DNA from: Rhizobium ecuadorense
Lineage (GTDB): Bacteria > Pseudomonadota > Alphaproteobacteria > Rhizobiales > Rhizobiaceae
DNA length: 64,000 nt
Assembly: GCF_001187535.1 (NCBI RefSeq)
Contig: NZ_LFIO01000935.1
Coordinates: 1-64,000 of the forward strand
Direction: 5' to 3'
Part shown: one piece after another, positions 1 to 8,700 of the stretch
How positions within the stretch are numbered: the stretch's first letter is position 1
Layout: each line of letters begins with the position of its first letter
The notes under the pieces: generated by a model
The model's database searches: none
What the model was told of the DNA's origin: nothing
Seen by the model: the letters and a program-made list of their open reading frames with translations, nothing else
Translations under genes and position numbers: made by a program

Positions 1-6
1 CGCCAA

Positions 7-258
7 CTACTTCAGGGCTGCCGGATATGACCCGGATTGAACAGGATCTGCTCTATATATAGTAAACGAATTTGCAGTATCGTATATTTTAAGTACTTCA
101 GTTTCATCTAGCATTAGCTGGGTTGCATTGCATTGTGGGTCGGCGTCGACCACCAAAACCTTCTTTTTCTTTATCAAGGCTAGGTACGCTGCTAAGTTGC
201 ACAGGAGTGTTGTTTTGCCCACTCCACCTTTGTTGTTAAAGAAAGCGATTGATTGCAT
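7..258 (-). pseudogene. Truncated ParA/MinD-type ATPase, N-terminal part
   Basis: The frame opens like a ParA-family P-loop ATPase: a beta strand, then the deviant Walker A motif GGVGKTT at about residues 11-17, then the Walker A' region VLVVDAD near residue 50. It stops with TAG at position 7-9 after 83 residues, whereas ParA-type proteins are usually 200-400 residues. I therefore read it as a frameshifted or truncated remnant, although a genuinely short protein cannot be excluded because the window begins here. The start was set at the methionine directly before [11 protein letters not shown]. Two upstream in-frame ATGs (268-270 and 304-306) are possible. Base composition is lower in GC than the chromosomal genes further right, and the next gene is an FRG protein, so this looks like an accessory patch. 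Confidence 0.55.
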
Positions 259-626
259 ATTGATCCCCATTGCGGGTCTTCTATCAAGGATTGAAACGAT
301 AGGCAATGCGCGTGCCTCTAGCTATCACTTGCACATTTCGGCGTTGAAACCCATCAGTTCTAACCTCGGCCGACGTCACCTGCAGTCAACGCTTAAGCTA
401 CCCGACTCACTCGAGGACGACCGTGAACGGAACCACCTGCTGAAGGAGGTCGCCGTGCCGGATAAGATGTTTTGTGGACGGTTTGGATGCGGCATAGCGT
501 CTCCGATCGGCAACCTATAAACAAAGTTTGTTTCGCTGTGGTGCGGAAGCTGCGGCGCCTATTTTTGTTTCGCCGTACGGTGACCATAAATTCAATATTC
601 GGTTCAGTATATTTTGGGTGGAACAT
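259..626. other. Intergenic stretch without a clear gene
   Basis: No frame here has convincing coding character. A good ribosome-binding sequence (AAGGAGG) at about 443 precedes a GTG at 453, but that frame runs only 22 codons, and I see no family resemblance in it. Confidence 0.4.
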
Positions 627-1481
627 ATGGGGAAGGGCGCAATTGTCGCGACAAGCTGGGAGAATCTCATCTCGTTGCTTTATCAGGGCGACTGGGATGG
701 AGCGATAGGCCGACATCGCTCTTCGCTGGTGTTTCGGGGGATGACCAATTCATCCTGGACGATGAAGACCTCTCTGATGAGATTGGGTGGAAATTACAGC
801 GTGCTGGAGAAGCACCTGTTAAGAAATTTTCGAAAGTACGCCCATCGCGATGTTGTTGAACGGGATTCATTTTGGCATTGGCTTGCCGTGGCCCAACATC
901 ATGGCTTGCCGACGCGGCTACTCGACTGGACCTATTCGCCGTTCGTTGCAATGCATTTTGCCACGGATGGGCTGGCGAGTATGAATGAGAATGGTGTTAT
1001 TTGGTGCGTTGACTTGAGACTCGCTCATCAATCTCTGCCGGCCATCTTGACGAACTCCATCGCTCAGGAAGGATCTTACGTATTTACAATTGACATGCTC
1101 GCCGCACTGGAAAGGAAACGAGACGAGTTTCCATCTCTGGTCGCGGAAGCTGATGACAAGGGTTATCAGCTGTTACGCGATCTGGGCGACTTTGATAAAC
1201 TTTCAACGGACCCATTCGCACTTTTCATTGAGCCGCCTTCAATTGACGACCGCATCGTAAACCAATTTGCTCTGTTTTCGGCTATATCCGACGCGAAAAT
1301 GACCATGGATGAGTGGCTTCAGAGTCGGCCGGAAATGTACAAAAAGGTCATTATCCCTGCTCATCTGAAGTGGGAAGTAAGAGACAGGCTTGATCAGGCA
1401 AACGTTAATGAAAGAGTTATTTATCCTGGGCTCGACGGTTTAAGCAAATGGCTGTCGCGCCATTATTTTAGCAGGACTTAG
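627..1481 (+). CDS. FRG domain-containing protein
   Basis: The 284-residue product carries an FRG domain. LVFRGM lies at about residues 33-38, an acidic/aromatic helix follows, and then comes the most conserved block AQHHGLPTRLLDWT, with an A..FA helix after it. The domain is named after its FRG triad. Its activity is not established; it occurs as a single domain in many bacteria and is often found in phages and defence-type gene clusters. The start at 627 has GGTGGA about 4 bases upstream; the frame stays open to 528, but that extension has no ribosome-binding site. The gene has clearly lower GC than the chromosome to its right and stands next to a ParA fragment, which suggests horizontal acquisition. 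The family assignment is firm; the role is unknown. Confidence 0.85.
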   Translation: MGKGAIVATSWENLISLLYQGDWDGAIGRHRSSLVFRGMTNSSWTMKTSLMRLGGNYSVLEKHLLRNFRKYAHRDVVERDSFWHWLAVAQHHGLPTRLLDWTYSPFVAMHFATDGLASMNENGVIWCVDLRLAHQSLPAILTNSIAQEGSYVFTIDMLAALERKRDEFPSLVAEADDKGYQLLRDLGDFDKLSTDPFALFIEPPSIDDRIVNQFALFSAISDAKMTMDEWLQSRPEMYKKVIIPAHLKWEVRDRLDQANVNERVIYPGLDGLSKWLSRHYFSRT

Positions 1482-1746
1482 GGATAGTAGCGGACATGTG
1501 GGTGACGACGTGTCCGAGAGGCACGGCATTTAAAAAATGCCAACGGACGAACTCGACTTTTCCGTGTTGCGGCCTTGTCACGGACACAATTCCCGATTAA
1601 ACGTTTTCGCATCGATCTTGCTAGATGAACTTTGAAACGGCGCTCGCGTCGTTCCTGGCGAACTTCCTCCAAAATCGGTTTTCATCGTCGCTCGTGCTTC
1701 GGTTCGCGCGGCAATCTTCTATGAGCGATTCGAAAAGGATATCGTC

Positions 1747-1956
1747 ATGAGCACTGGTACCGTAAAGTGGTTCAACGCAACCAAGGGCTTCGGCTTCATT
1801 CAGCCGGATGACGGCGCTGCCGACGTTTTCGTCCACATCTCGGCCGTTGAACGCGCCGGCATGCGCGATCTCAAGGATGGCCAGAAGCTGTCTTACGAGC
1901 TCGTCCGCGACAACAAGTCCGGCAAGATGTCGGCAGACCGCCTCCAGGCGGCCTAA
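1747..1956 (+). CDS. cspA: Cold-shock domain protein (CspA family)
   Basis: A 69-residue single cold-shock domain of canonical length. The RNP1-like motif is KGFGFIQ (residues 14-20) and the RNP2-like motif is DVFVHIS (26-32). Family members bind single-stranded RNA/DNA in the cytoplasm and melt RNA secondary structure. The roughly 265 bases between the preceding stop (1481) and this start hold no gene; a long 5' leader is usual for cold-shock genes, where it controls translation at low temperature, so that is the likely role here (inference). Rhizobia have several paralogues, so the symbol is generic. Confidence 0.93.
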   Translation: MSTGTVKWFNATKGFGFIQPDDGAADVFVHISAVERAGMRDLKDGQKLSYELVRDNKSGKMSADRLQAA

Positions 1957-1961
1957 GGCCT

Positions 1962-2020
1962 AGCAATTCCAGGAAAAGTGCGAAGCGGTTTTCCGTCCGG
2001 AATTGCGTTAAAGACAAAAG
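1962..2020 (+). repeat. Rhizobial intergenic stem-loop repeat, copy 1
   Basis: Directly behind the csp stop codon. CAATTCC and GGAATTG close an imperfect hairpin over an AAAAGTGCGAAGCGGTTTTC core. Related copies occur in this window at 3115-3172 and, inverted, at 19439-19510. Short hairpins of this composition are widespread between genes in rhizobial chromosomes. Confidence 0.6.
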
Positions 2021-2151
2021 CAGCGCGTCCTCTTGGACGCGCGGGGCTTTGAATATCATCTCCGGATCGTGACCACGGATGTACTGGCACGGTTCGTCGA
2101 GATGGCAGGGAAGGTCGGGTTAGCCCGGCCTTTTTTTGTTTCGCCGCCGGC

Positions 2152-2595
2152 TCAGCCGCCAGCCGCCTCACCACCCTCCAGCATCTCCATCACCCGCGCC
2201 ATCACCGCCCGCGCCGCATCGAGCTCGGCTGACGTAAACGCAGCACCCAGCCCATCCGCCCATCCGGCCTGCGCCACCTCGATGACGCCGAGCCGGGCGG
2301 CACCTTCCGCGGTCAACTGCACCAGCTTGGCGCGCTGATGCTGCGGGTTGTCGGCATAGGCGATCAGCCCTTCTCCCTCCAGCACATCGGCAAGCCGCTG
2401 CACGCCCTGGCGGGCGAGGCCGAGCGCGCGGGCGATCTGTGCCACCGACATGTCGCCGCGCCTTGCCGCGGCCAGTACCTGCCAGCGCGCGCTTGTCTGT
2501 CCCGCCGGCTTTGCCAGCTGGTCGCCCGCCGCCGTCAGATGGCCGGCGAGGCGAAGGGCGGTGATTGCGAAAGCGGAAAAGGCATTCCCCTCCAT
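2152..2595 (-). CDS. MarR-family transcriptional regulator
   Basis: A 147-residue winged-helix protein. A dimerisation helix is followed by the recognition helix region (SVAQIARALGLARQGVQRL) and a wing with NPQHQRAKLVQLT, all typical for MarR in order and length. The chosen start MEGNAF lies upstream of all of these; the frame stays open 19 codons further (2652), but that stretch would cover part of the operator region. It is divergent from the GFA gene at 2710, and two palindromes lie between them, so it most likely represses itself and that neighbour (inference). The ligand is unknown. Confidence 0.85.
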   Translation of the reverse strand: MEGNAFSAFAITALRLAGHLTAAGDQLAKPAGQTSARWQVLAAARRGDMSVAQIARALGLARQGVQRLADVLEGEGLIAYADNPQHQRAKLVQLTAEGAARLGVIEVAQAGWADGLGAAFTSAELDAARAVMARVMEMLEGGEAAGG

Positions 2596-2619
2596 CGTCC
2601 GCTCCGGTCGATTTTGTTT

Positions 2620-2669
2620 GACAACATGTTGTCTATTTTGTATCTCATCCATAATGACAACATATTGTC
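2620..2669. promoter_or_regulatory. Twin palindromic operator between MarR and GFA genes
   Basis: GACAACATGTTGTC at 2620-2633 is a perfect 14-bp palindrome. GACAACATATTGTC at 2656-2669 has the same GACAA/TTGTC arms and a near-symmetric centre. Their centres are 36 bp apart. Size, symmetry and position between divergent genes fit MarR binding sites. Confidence 0.7.
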
Positions 2670-2709
2670 ATATGCAGACGACGGATGCAACGGCAAGGAG
2701 GAGCGCATC

Positions 2710-3114
2710 GTGAAGAAGACCTACAAGGGAAGCTGCCATTGCGGCAAAGTGCACTACGAGGTGGATATGGACCTCGAAGAGGGAACCGGCCGCTGCAATT
2801 GCTCGATCTGCACGAAGCGGCGCTACTGGGGCGCCAACGTCAAGCCGGAGGATTTCCGGCTGATGTGCGACGAGGCCGAGACATCGGATTACCAGTTCAA
2901 CACGATGAGCGGTCACCACCGCTTCTGCCGCACCTGCGGCGTGCCTGCCTTCGGCGACGGTTATGTCGAAGCGATCGGCGGCGCCTATGTCTCGATCAAC
3001 ATCGCCTGCCTCGACGATCTCACCCCTGAGGAACTGGCAGCCTTTCCAGTCCGTTATTACGACGGCAGGCACGATGCCTGGTGGAACGAGCCTAAAGTGA
3101 CGAGTTATCTCTGA
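2710..3114 (+). CDS. GFA family protein (CENP-V/GFA zinc fold)
   Basis: A 134-residue protein of the glutathione-dependent formaldehyde-activating (GFA) superfamily. Its metal-binding cysteines are in the expected three groups: CHCG near residue 10, CNCSIC near 34-39 and CRTCG near 76-80. Members of this fold bind structural and catalytic zinc; several act on glutathione adducts, but most, like this one, have no proven substrate. The GTG start at 2710 has a near-perfect AAGGAGGA 8 bases upstream. The divergent MarR gene and the operators at 2620-2669 probably control it, perhaps in response to an electrophile (inference). Confidence 0.85.
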   Translation: MKKTYKGSCHCGKVHYEVDMDLEEGTGRCNCSICTKRRYWGANVKPEDFRLMCDEAETSDYQFNTMSGHHRFCRTCGVPAFGDGYVEAIGGAYVSINIACLDDLTPEELAAFPVRYYDGRHDAWWNEPKVTSYL

Positions 3115-3172
3115 AGCAATTCCGGCAAAACTGCATGGCGGTTTTGCGTTCGGAATGACGCAAAGAGAAATG
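3115..3172 (+). repeat. Rhizobial intergenic stem-loop repeat, copy 2
   Basis: Immediately after the GFA stop codon. It starts GCAATTCCGGCAAAACTGC and continues through GGCGGTTTTGCGTTCGGAAT, a diverged relative of the element at 1962-2020 in the same orientation and at the same place relative to its upstream gene. Confidence 0.55.
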
Positions 3173-3234
3173 CATCTTGTCGGATCGTGCTCCCGCCGTT
3201 CGTCCTCTGTCTAGAGTGGAAAAGGAGACCGGTT

Positions 3235-3699
3235 GTGAAAGACGAAACCAACGCCAGGCATGAAGAAGAGGCGGTTATCGCCATGCTGATGATGCGGGCC
3301 AAGGCGATCGGCGAAAAGAACGCCGAGGAGGCGCTTTCCTATGAGGCGGAGGATTCCGTCGAGTTTTCGCTGGCGCCGCCGCTCGTCAGCAATGGCAAGG
3401 ACGCAGCCGGCCTGCAGACCTGGTTCGATAGCTGGGAAGGCCCGATCGGCGGCGAAGTGCGCGATGCCAGATTGACGCTCGGCGGCGATGTCGCCTTCTG
3501 GAGTGGTCTCCTGCGCATGACCGGGACCAAGACCGATGGCGCCGAGGTCGACCTCTGGTTCCGCCAGACCCTCGGCCTCGTCAAGCGGGATGGCCGCTGG
3601 CTGGTCGCCCATCAGCATGCATCCGTGCCCTTCGCCATGGACGGCAGCGGCCGCGCGCTGCTTGATCTGAAGCCGCAAACTGCAGGCCCTGTCGAATAA
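3235..3699 (+). CDS. SnoaL-like / NTF2-fold protein
   Basis: A 154-residue protein with an N-terminal helix, a WFDSWEGPI segment, and the beta-rich second half typical of the NTF2-like cone fold (FWSGLLRMTG, VDLWFRQTLGLVKRDGRWLVAHQHASVPF). The closing GRWLVAHxHxSVP signature is shared with the DUF4440/SnoaL-like ketosteroid-isomerase-type group. The reaction is unknown. The GTG start at 3235 has AAAGGAGA 6 bases upstream, so the apparent ATG at 3187 is not used. It stands alone behind a hairpin repeat. Confidence 0.75.
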   Translation: MKDETNARHEEEAVIAMLMMRAKAIGEKNAEEALSYEAEDSVEFSLAPPLVSNGKDAAGLQTWFDSWEGPIGGEVRDARLTLGGDVAFWSGLLRMTGTKTDGAEVDLWFRQTLGLVKRDGRWLVAHQHASVPFAMDGSGRALLDLKPQTAGPVE

Positions 3700-3844
3700 T
3701 TCTGCCGCCGATCAAGCATCTCGGGCAGACCCTGCAGCGGTTTTGCGGCGGCCGGCCCGTGCGTTGAAGAAGACGCTGGCGACGGCGTTCGGCGGCGGTT
3801 CGAAGGCGACAGCTCCGGCCGACCATGGCTGGGAGGATTTCTGA
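3700..3844 (+). pseudogene. Remnant of a methyl-accepting chemotaxis protein C-terminus
   Basis: In one forward frame the DNA after the previous stop reads RRPARALKKTLATAFGGG and ends HGWEDF before TGA at 3842-3844. Rhizobial chemotaxis receptors commonly finish with a basic/alanine linker and a W-x-x-F pentapeptide (such as WEEF or WEDF) that tethers the methyltransferase CheR. No receptor signalling domain precedes it: the upstream sequence belongs to the NTF2-like gene in another frame. I infer a deletion scar that left only the receptor tail. Confidence 0.5.
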
Positions 3845-3887
3845 TCCGATCCGTTCAACGGGATGGAGGTGTTCGCGGCGGCCGTCC

Positions 3888-5081
3888 TCAGGCCGCCGCC
3901 TTCCGCCGTCCGGCGCGAAGCCCCAGCAGTCCGGCGCCCATCAGCAGCAGAATTACAGTCGCATAAATGTCTGTCGTCAGCGCATAACCGGCCGATTTCG
4001 CCAGGAAGCCGGCAAGGATCGCCGGCAGGCTGAAGGCGAGATAGCTCTGCACGTAAAAGGCCGATAGCAGTCCGGCCCGTTCATCTGCCTTGGCGAGCGG
4101 CATGATGGTGCCGATCGAACCGAGGAAATTGGTGCCGAAACCGGCGCCGGTGAAGACCGTGCCGATCAGCAGCAGCGGCACATTGGCAAGATGCACGCCG
4201 GCAACGACCGTCAGAATGCCGAGCGTCTTGGCCGACACGCCGAAGCCGAGATTGGCCGAGGCCGACTTGCTGCGCCTGAGATAAACGGCGGTCGCGCCGC
4301 TCACCATCAGTGCAGTCACCACCGCTCCGCCGGTTAGCGGCGCCTTACTGGCGGTCGTGCTGGCGACCAGCGACGGAACCAGCGAGAGGTAGAAGCCGGC
4401 AAGCGTCCAGTTGGCGATGTTGATCGGCGTCACCAGCGACAGCGGCCGCTTCACCTGCTGGGGAACGGTGACCCTGGGGATCAGCGAATCGAGCGCGCCC
4501 GGCCGTGTGCCGCCGGTCTCGTGCGTCAGCCAGATGCCGGCCGCCAGCAGGGTGAAGGTGGCGAGCAGCAGCGCATAAATGAGATGCATCGGGAAGGGGC
4601 CGTATTGGATCAGGGCGCTGGTGCCGATCGCGCCCACCGCCATGCCGCAAAGCGGCGCGATCGAATTGACGATCTGCCCCTTTGCCCGGTCGACATCGAC
4701 CAGAGCGGCGCCGAGCGAGGCGCCGGCGATCCCGGTTGCAACACCCTGGACGATCCGCGCCGCGATCAGCCAGCCCGGGCCGCCGGCGACGACGAAGAGC
4801 GCCATGGCGCCGATCTCGAGCACCAGCGCGAAAAAGATCACCGGCTTGCGGCCGAGATGGTCGGAGATCGAACCGGCGGTCAGCAGCGCTGCCAGCAGCG
4901 CGAAGGCGTAGACGGCGAAGACCACGGTGATCAGCACCGGCGAGAGCGAAAAGTTTTCCTGATAGATTCGGTAGAGCGGCGTCGGCGCCGCGGAGGCCCC
5001 GAAAAAGGCGGCGAGCGTCAGCGCATGAAAACCGATCGAGGGGCTCTGCGCATTCCCGGTGGATTTGGCTGCGGCGACCAT
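3888..5081 (-). CDS. MFS transporter
   Basis: A 397-residue inner-membrane protein with about 12 hydrophobic segments. The loop 2-3 signature (GSISDHLGRKP, about residues 69-79) and the RIVQGVATGIAGASLGA block of the fifth helix mark the major facilitator superfamily, drug/proton antiporter-like branch. The cargo is unknown. The divergent TetR gene at 5212 and the inverted repeats between them suggest substrate-inducible efflux (inference from a common arrangement). The C-terminus is basic (RAGRRKAAA) and cytoplasmic, as expected. Confidence 0.85.
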   Translation of the reverse strand: MVAAAKSTGNAQSPSIGFHALTLAAFFGASAAPTPLYRIYQENFSLSPVLITVVFAVYAFALLAALLTAGSISDHLGRKPVIFFALVLEIGAMALFVVAGGPGWLIAARIVQGVATGIAGASLGAALVDVDRAKGQIVNSIAPLCGMAVGAIGTSALIQYGPFPMHLIYALLLATFTLLAAGIWLTHETGGTRPGALDSLIPRVTVPQQVKRPLSLVTPINIANWTLAGFYLSLVPSLVASTTASKAPLTGGAVVTALMVSGATAVYLRRSKSASANLGFGVSAKTLGILTVVAGVHLANVPLLLIGTVFTGAGFGTNFLGSIGTIMPLAKADERAGLLSAFYVQSYLAFSLPAILAGFLAKSAGYALTTDIYATVILLLMGAGLLGLRAGRRKAAA

Positions 5082-5097
5082 ATATAAGCCCTCTTAA

Positions 5098-5188
5098 AGC
5101 TAAGCCGTTGCGTTAGCTCCATGTAAGGCGAATGCATGGTAAAGGCAAATTCTTTGCGTTTATGGTTCTGTCAAAGATTTTGAACCAT
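5098..5188. promoter_or_regulatory. Operator candidates between MFS and TetR genes
   Basis: Two inverted repeats lie in the 130-bp divergent region. AGCTAA/TTAGCT sits at 5098-5103 and 5113-5118, and ATGGTTC/GAACCAT at 5162-5168 and 5182-5188 with a 13-base spacer. The second has the dimension expected of a TetR-family site and sits 23 bp before the TetR start. Confidence 0.5.
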
Positions 5189-5211
5189 GGAGATCGGGAA
5201 CGGGTGCAGGC

Positions 5212-5769
5212 ATGGCAGTAAAAGAGAATCTCCGTCCGGGCGGCAGAAGCGCCCGGGTTCAGGCATCGGTGCACAAGGCGGTCCGCGAGCTGCTGGACGA
5301 GATGAACCGCGCCGAGGTGACGATCCCGCTGATCGCCGCCAGCGCCGGTGTGACCCCGTCGACCATCTACCGCCGCTGGGGCGACCTGCAGCAGCTTCTC
5401 GCCGATGTCGCCGTCGAACGGCTGCGCCCGGATATGCAGCCGGTCGACGCCGGCAGCGGCAAGGCCGATCTTCAAGCCTGGGCCGAGCAATATGCCGAGG
5501 AAATGTCCTCCGGGCCGGGCCGCGAGATGATCCGCGACGTGCTGGCGGCGCAGGCCGGCGCCAATGCCTGCAAATGCTCGGAATATACCCGCCAGCAGAT
5601 CGTCGTCATCGCCGAGAGGGCAGAGGCCCGAGGTGAAAGCTTCCCGGATGTCGACCGCGTCATGGACGAGGTGGTGGCCCCGATCATGTATCGCATCCTG
5701 TTCGGCGACGTGCCGGATGCCGCGCGGGTGCTCGATCTGGTCGCGCGCGTCATGACCACGACGGATTGA
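5212..5769 (+). CDS. TetR-family transcriptional regulator
   Basis: A 185-residue protein. The N-terminal DNA-binding domain has VTIPLIAASAGVTPSTIYRRWG at about residues 36-57, the canonical TetR helix-turn-helix ending in YxRWG. The rest is an all-helical ligand and dimer domain with a CKCSEYTRQQ segment. It is divergent from the MFS gene and probably represses it and itself (inference). The ATG at 5212 is preceded only by a GGGTGCAGG-like sequence, so the start is likely but not certain. Confidence 0.88.
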   Translation: MAVKENLRPGGRSARVQASVHKAVRELLDEMNRAEVTIPLIAASAGVTPSTIYRRWGDLQQLLADVAVERLRPDMQPVDAGSGKADLQAWAEQYAEEMSSGPGREMIRDVLAAQAGANACKCSEYTRQQIVVIAERAEARGESFPDVDRVMDEVVAPIMYRILFGDVPDAARVLDLVARVMTTTD

Positions 5770-5778
5770 GCCTGGCTC

Positions 5779-8700
5779 CTACTCCGCAGCCGCGCGCTTG
5801 AGACCGGAAATCTGGGTGATATAGGCCCGCAGCGCCGCCGGCCGCACCGGTTTGTGCTGAACGGCGATGTCTTGCCGCTCGGCCTCGCTGCGCACTTCAG
5901 GCGTGCGATCGGCGGTAACCAGCAAAGCGGGGATGTCGGCGCCGAACTGCCGGCGCAGATGCAGGATCGCGGCAATGCCGGTGCCGTCGTCGAGATGATA
6001 GTCGGCGATGATAAGATCCGGCGGCCCGTCACGGCCGTCGCTTGCGATCACGTCGGCGAGGCAATCGAGCGCCGCGACCTCGCAGCCCCAGCCGCTGAGC
6101 AGCAGCCGCATGCCTTCGAGAATCTTCGGCTCGTTGTCGACGCAGAGGATCTTCAGCCCCTTGAGCGGCTGCCCGGGCCGCTCAGTGGGAGCGATAGCCG
6201 CTGCCGCCTCGGCCGGGCGCGAGACGTCGAGCGGCATGGCGATGCGGAACTCCGTGCCCTTGCCATGCGTCGATTGCAGTTCGACCGGATGGTTGAGCAC
6301 GCGGGCAATGCGGTCGACGATCGACAGGCCGAGCCCGAGGCCGGAGGCGGTTTTCGCGCCTTCGTCCAGCCGGGCGAATTCCTTGAACACGGTGCGGAAT
6401 TTCGACGGCGGAATGCCGATGCCGGAATCGATCACCTGGATGATCACCTGGTTGCCGCGCCGCCGCGCCCCGACCAGCACCTTGCCGGTGATCGTATATT
6501 TGATGGCGTTGGAAACGAGATTCTGCACCAGCCGGCGCAGCAAATTGGGGTCGGAGCGCACCCTGAGCGATGTCGGCATGACCACCAGCTTCAGCTGTTT
6601 TTCGCGGGCGATCGGCGCGAAATCGGTCTCGATCCGCTTCAACAGATCGGAAAGCGCGACTGCAGCCAGCCGCGGCCGCATGGCGCCGGTATCGAGCCTC
6701 GAGATATCGAGCACGGCGCCGAGAATGGTTTCGACCGATTCCAGCGCCGAATCGATGTTGCGCACGATCGGGCCGTTATCGGATTGCGCCATGCGTTCGA
6801 CCAGCGCCGAGGAATAGAGCCTGGCGGCGTTCAGCGGCTGCAGGATGTCGTGGCCGGCGGCGGCGAAGAAACGGGTCTTGCCGATATTCGCCTCGTCGGC
6901 GGCGGCCCGCGCCTCGCCGAGTTCGTGGTTGACGCGGGTCAGCTCGGCCGTGCGTTCAGCGACGCGCTGCTCCAGCGTCTCGTTCGCCTGTTTCAGCGCC
7001 TGGTCGGCACTGACGCGCTGGGTGATATCGGTGAAGGTGGCGACAATGCCCTTATCAGGCATCGCGTTGGAGCGCACCTCGATGATCCGCTCACCGCCAC
7101 CAAGCACCAGTGCGAAGGGCTTGTCGAGCGTCAGGAAATGCCGAACCGTCTGGCTGAGATCGCCAGGCGCGATGTCGCCGCGCTCGCTGAGTGTTTTGAC
7201 AATATCGGCCAAGGGGAAGCCGACCTGACCGGCACTTTCCGGCAGGTCCAGCAATTGCCGGAAGCGCCGGTTCCAGATCGTCAGCCGGTTGGAGCTGTCG
7301 AAGACGGCGATGCCCTGGTCCATCTGCGAAAGGGCGGTCTGCAGCATATCCTGGTTATATTGCAGCGCCTCGCTCGCCTGGTCGAGCAGCCAGGCGGTGT
7401 CGGAAGAGGCGTCCTCGGTCTTCTGCAGGATCAAGGACAGCACCAGCCGGGCCGAGGACGAGCCGATGGCGCTGCCGAGCAGCTGCTCGCTGAAATGGAT
7501 GAGCGCCATATCGGCCGGCTGTTCGTCCTCCAGCTTGCGGCCGGAGCTTTGTTCGTAAGTGGTGAATGAGCGCTGCATGCGCTCTTCGCCGAGATAGCGC
7601 GAGATCGCCGCCTTGAGATCGCCGACGCTGATGCGCGTCTTCCAGCCGCGCGTGGCAAATTGCGAGCGCGAATGCCGTTTGACGAAGATGCCGGCCTGGA
7701 TCCGTTCCAGCGGCCTGGCATTGCGTGTGAGCGAGCCGACGATGAAGAAGGCGGTATTGACGAGCAGGCTCATGACGGTCGCATTGACCAGCGGATCGGC
7801 GTCGGGCGCGGCAAACAGCGTGGTGCCGGGAAAGATGAAGCCGAGCACGGCGCTTGCCACATAGGAATAATCGGGCCCGCCGAGCGAGGGCAGGAACAAG
7901 AGGTAGACCCAGATGACGAAGCCCGAGGTCAGCCCGAGGATCGCGCCGCGTGCATTGGCCCGCCGCCAGATCAGCCCGCCGACGAGGGCAGGGGCGATCT
8001 GCGCGATCGCTGCAAAGGAAAGCAAGCCGATCGAGGCAAGACCGGCGGTGCTGTCGGTCGAGCGGTAATAGGCGTAGCCGAACAACAACACGGCGAAAAT
8101 GGCGCTGCGGCGGATGTTGAGCAGCGTCTTGGCGAAATTGTCGCGCTGGCTGGCGCGGCCGGCGAGTTTGCGCCTCAGGAAGATCGGCATGATGATGTCG
8201 TTCGACACCATGATCGACAGCGCCACGGAATCGACGATGACCATCGCCGTCGCGGCCGAGAAGCCGCCGATGAAGGTGATCAGCGACACCACCGGCATTT
8301 CGCCGGCCAGCGGCAGCGACAGCATGTAGAAATCGGCGTTACCGGCACCGCCGAAGGTCAGCAGGCCGCCGATCGCCACCGGCAGCACGAAGAGATTGAT
8401 CGCGATCAGGTAGCTCGGAAACAGGAAGCCCGCGAGTTTCAGCTGTTTCGGCGTCCGGTTTTCGACGACCGTCACGTGGAATTGCCGCGGCAGCAGGATG
8501 ATCGCGAAGGCCGACAGGGCGATCAGGGTGATCCAGCGGCTGATCGGCGTGTGGTAGCTGAGCGCCGACATGACAAGGCCGTTGTCGACCGTCTTCTGCC
8601 AGAGATCGGCCGGGCCGTCGAAGAGAAACCAGATGACGCAGATGCCGGCCGTCAGGAAGGCGACGAGCTTGACCACGGATTCCATCGAGACGGCCAGGAT

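Noticed and set aside
453..521. 22-codon GTG frame with a strong AAGGAGG site
   Set aside because: Too short and without any recognisable partner or coupling to call a gene.
6845..7228. Serine-rich forward frame within the kinase gene
   Set aside because: Typical of reading high-GC coding DNA in the wrong frame; no ribosome-binding site.
5854..7569. Forward frame of 571 codons opposite the hybrid kinase gene
   Set aside because: Also an antisense shadow, composition driven by kinase third positions.
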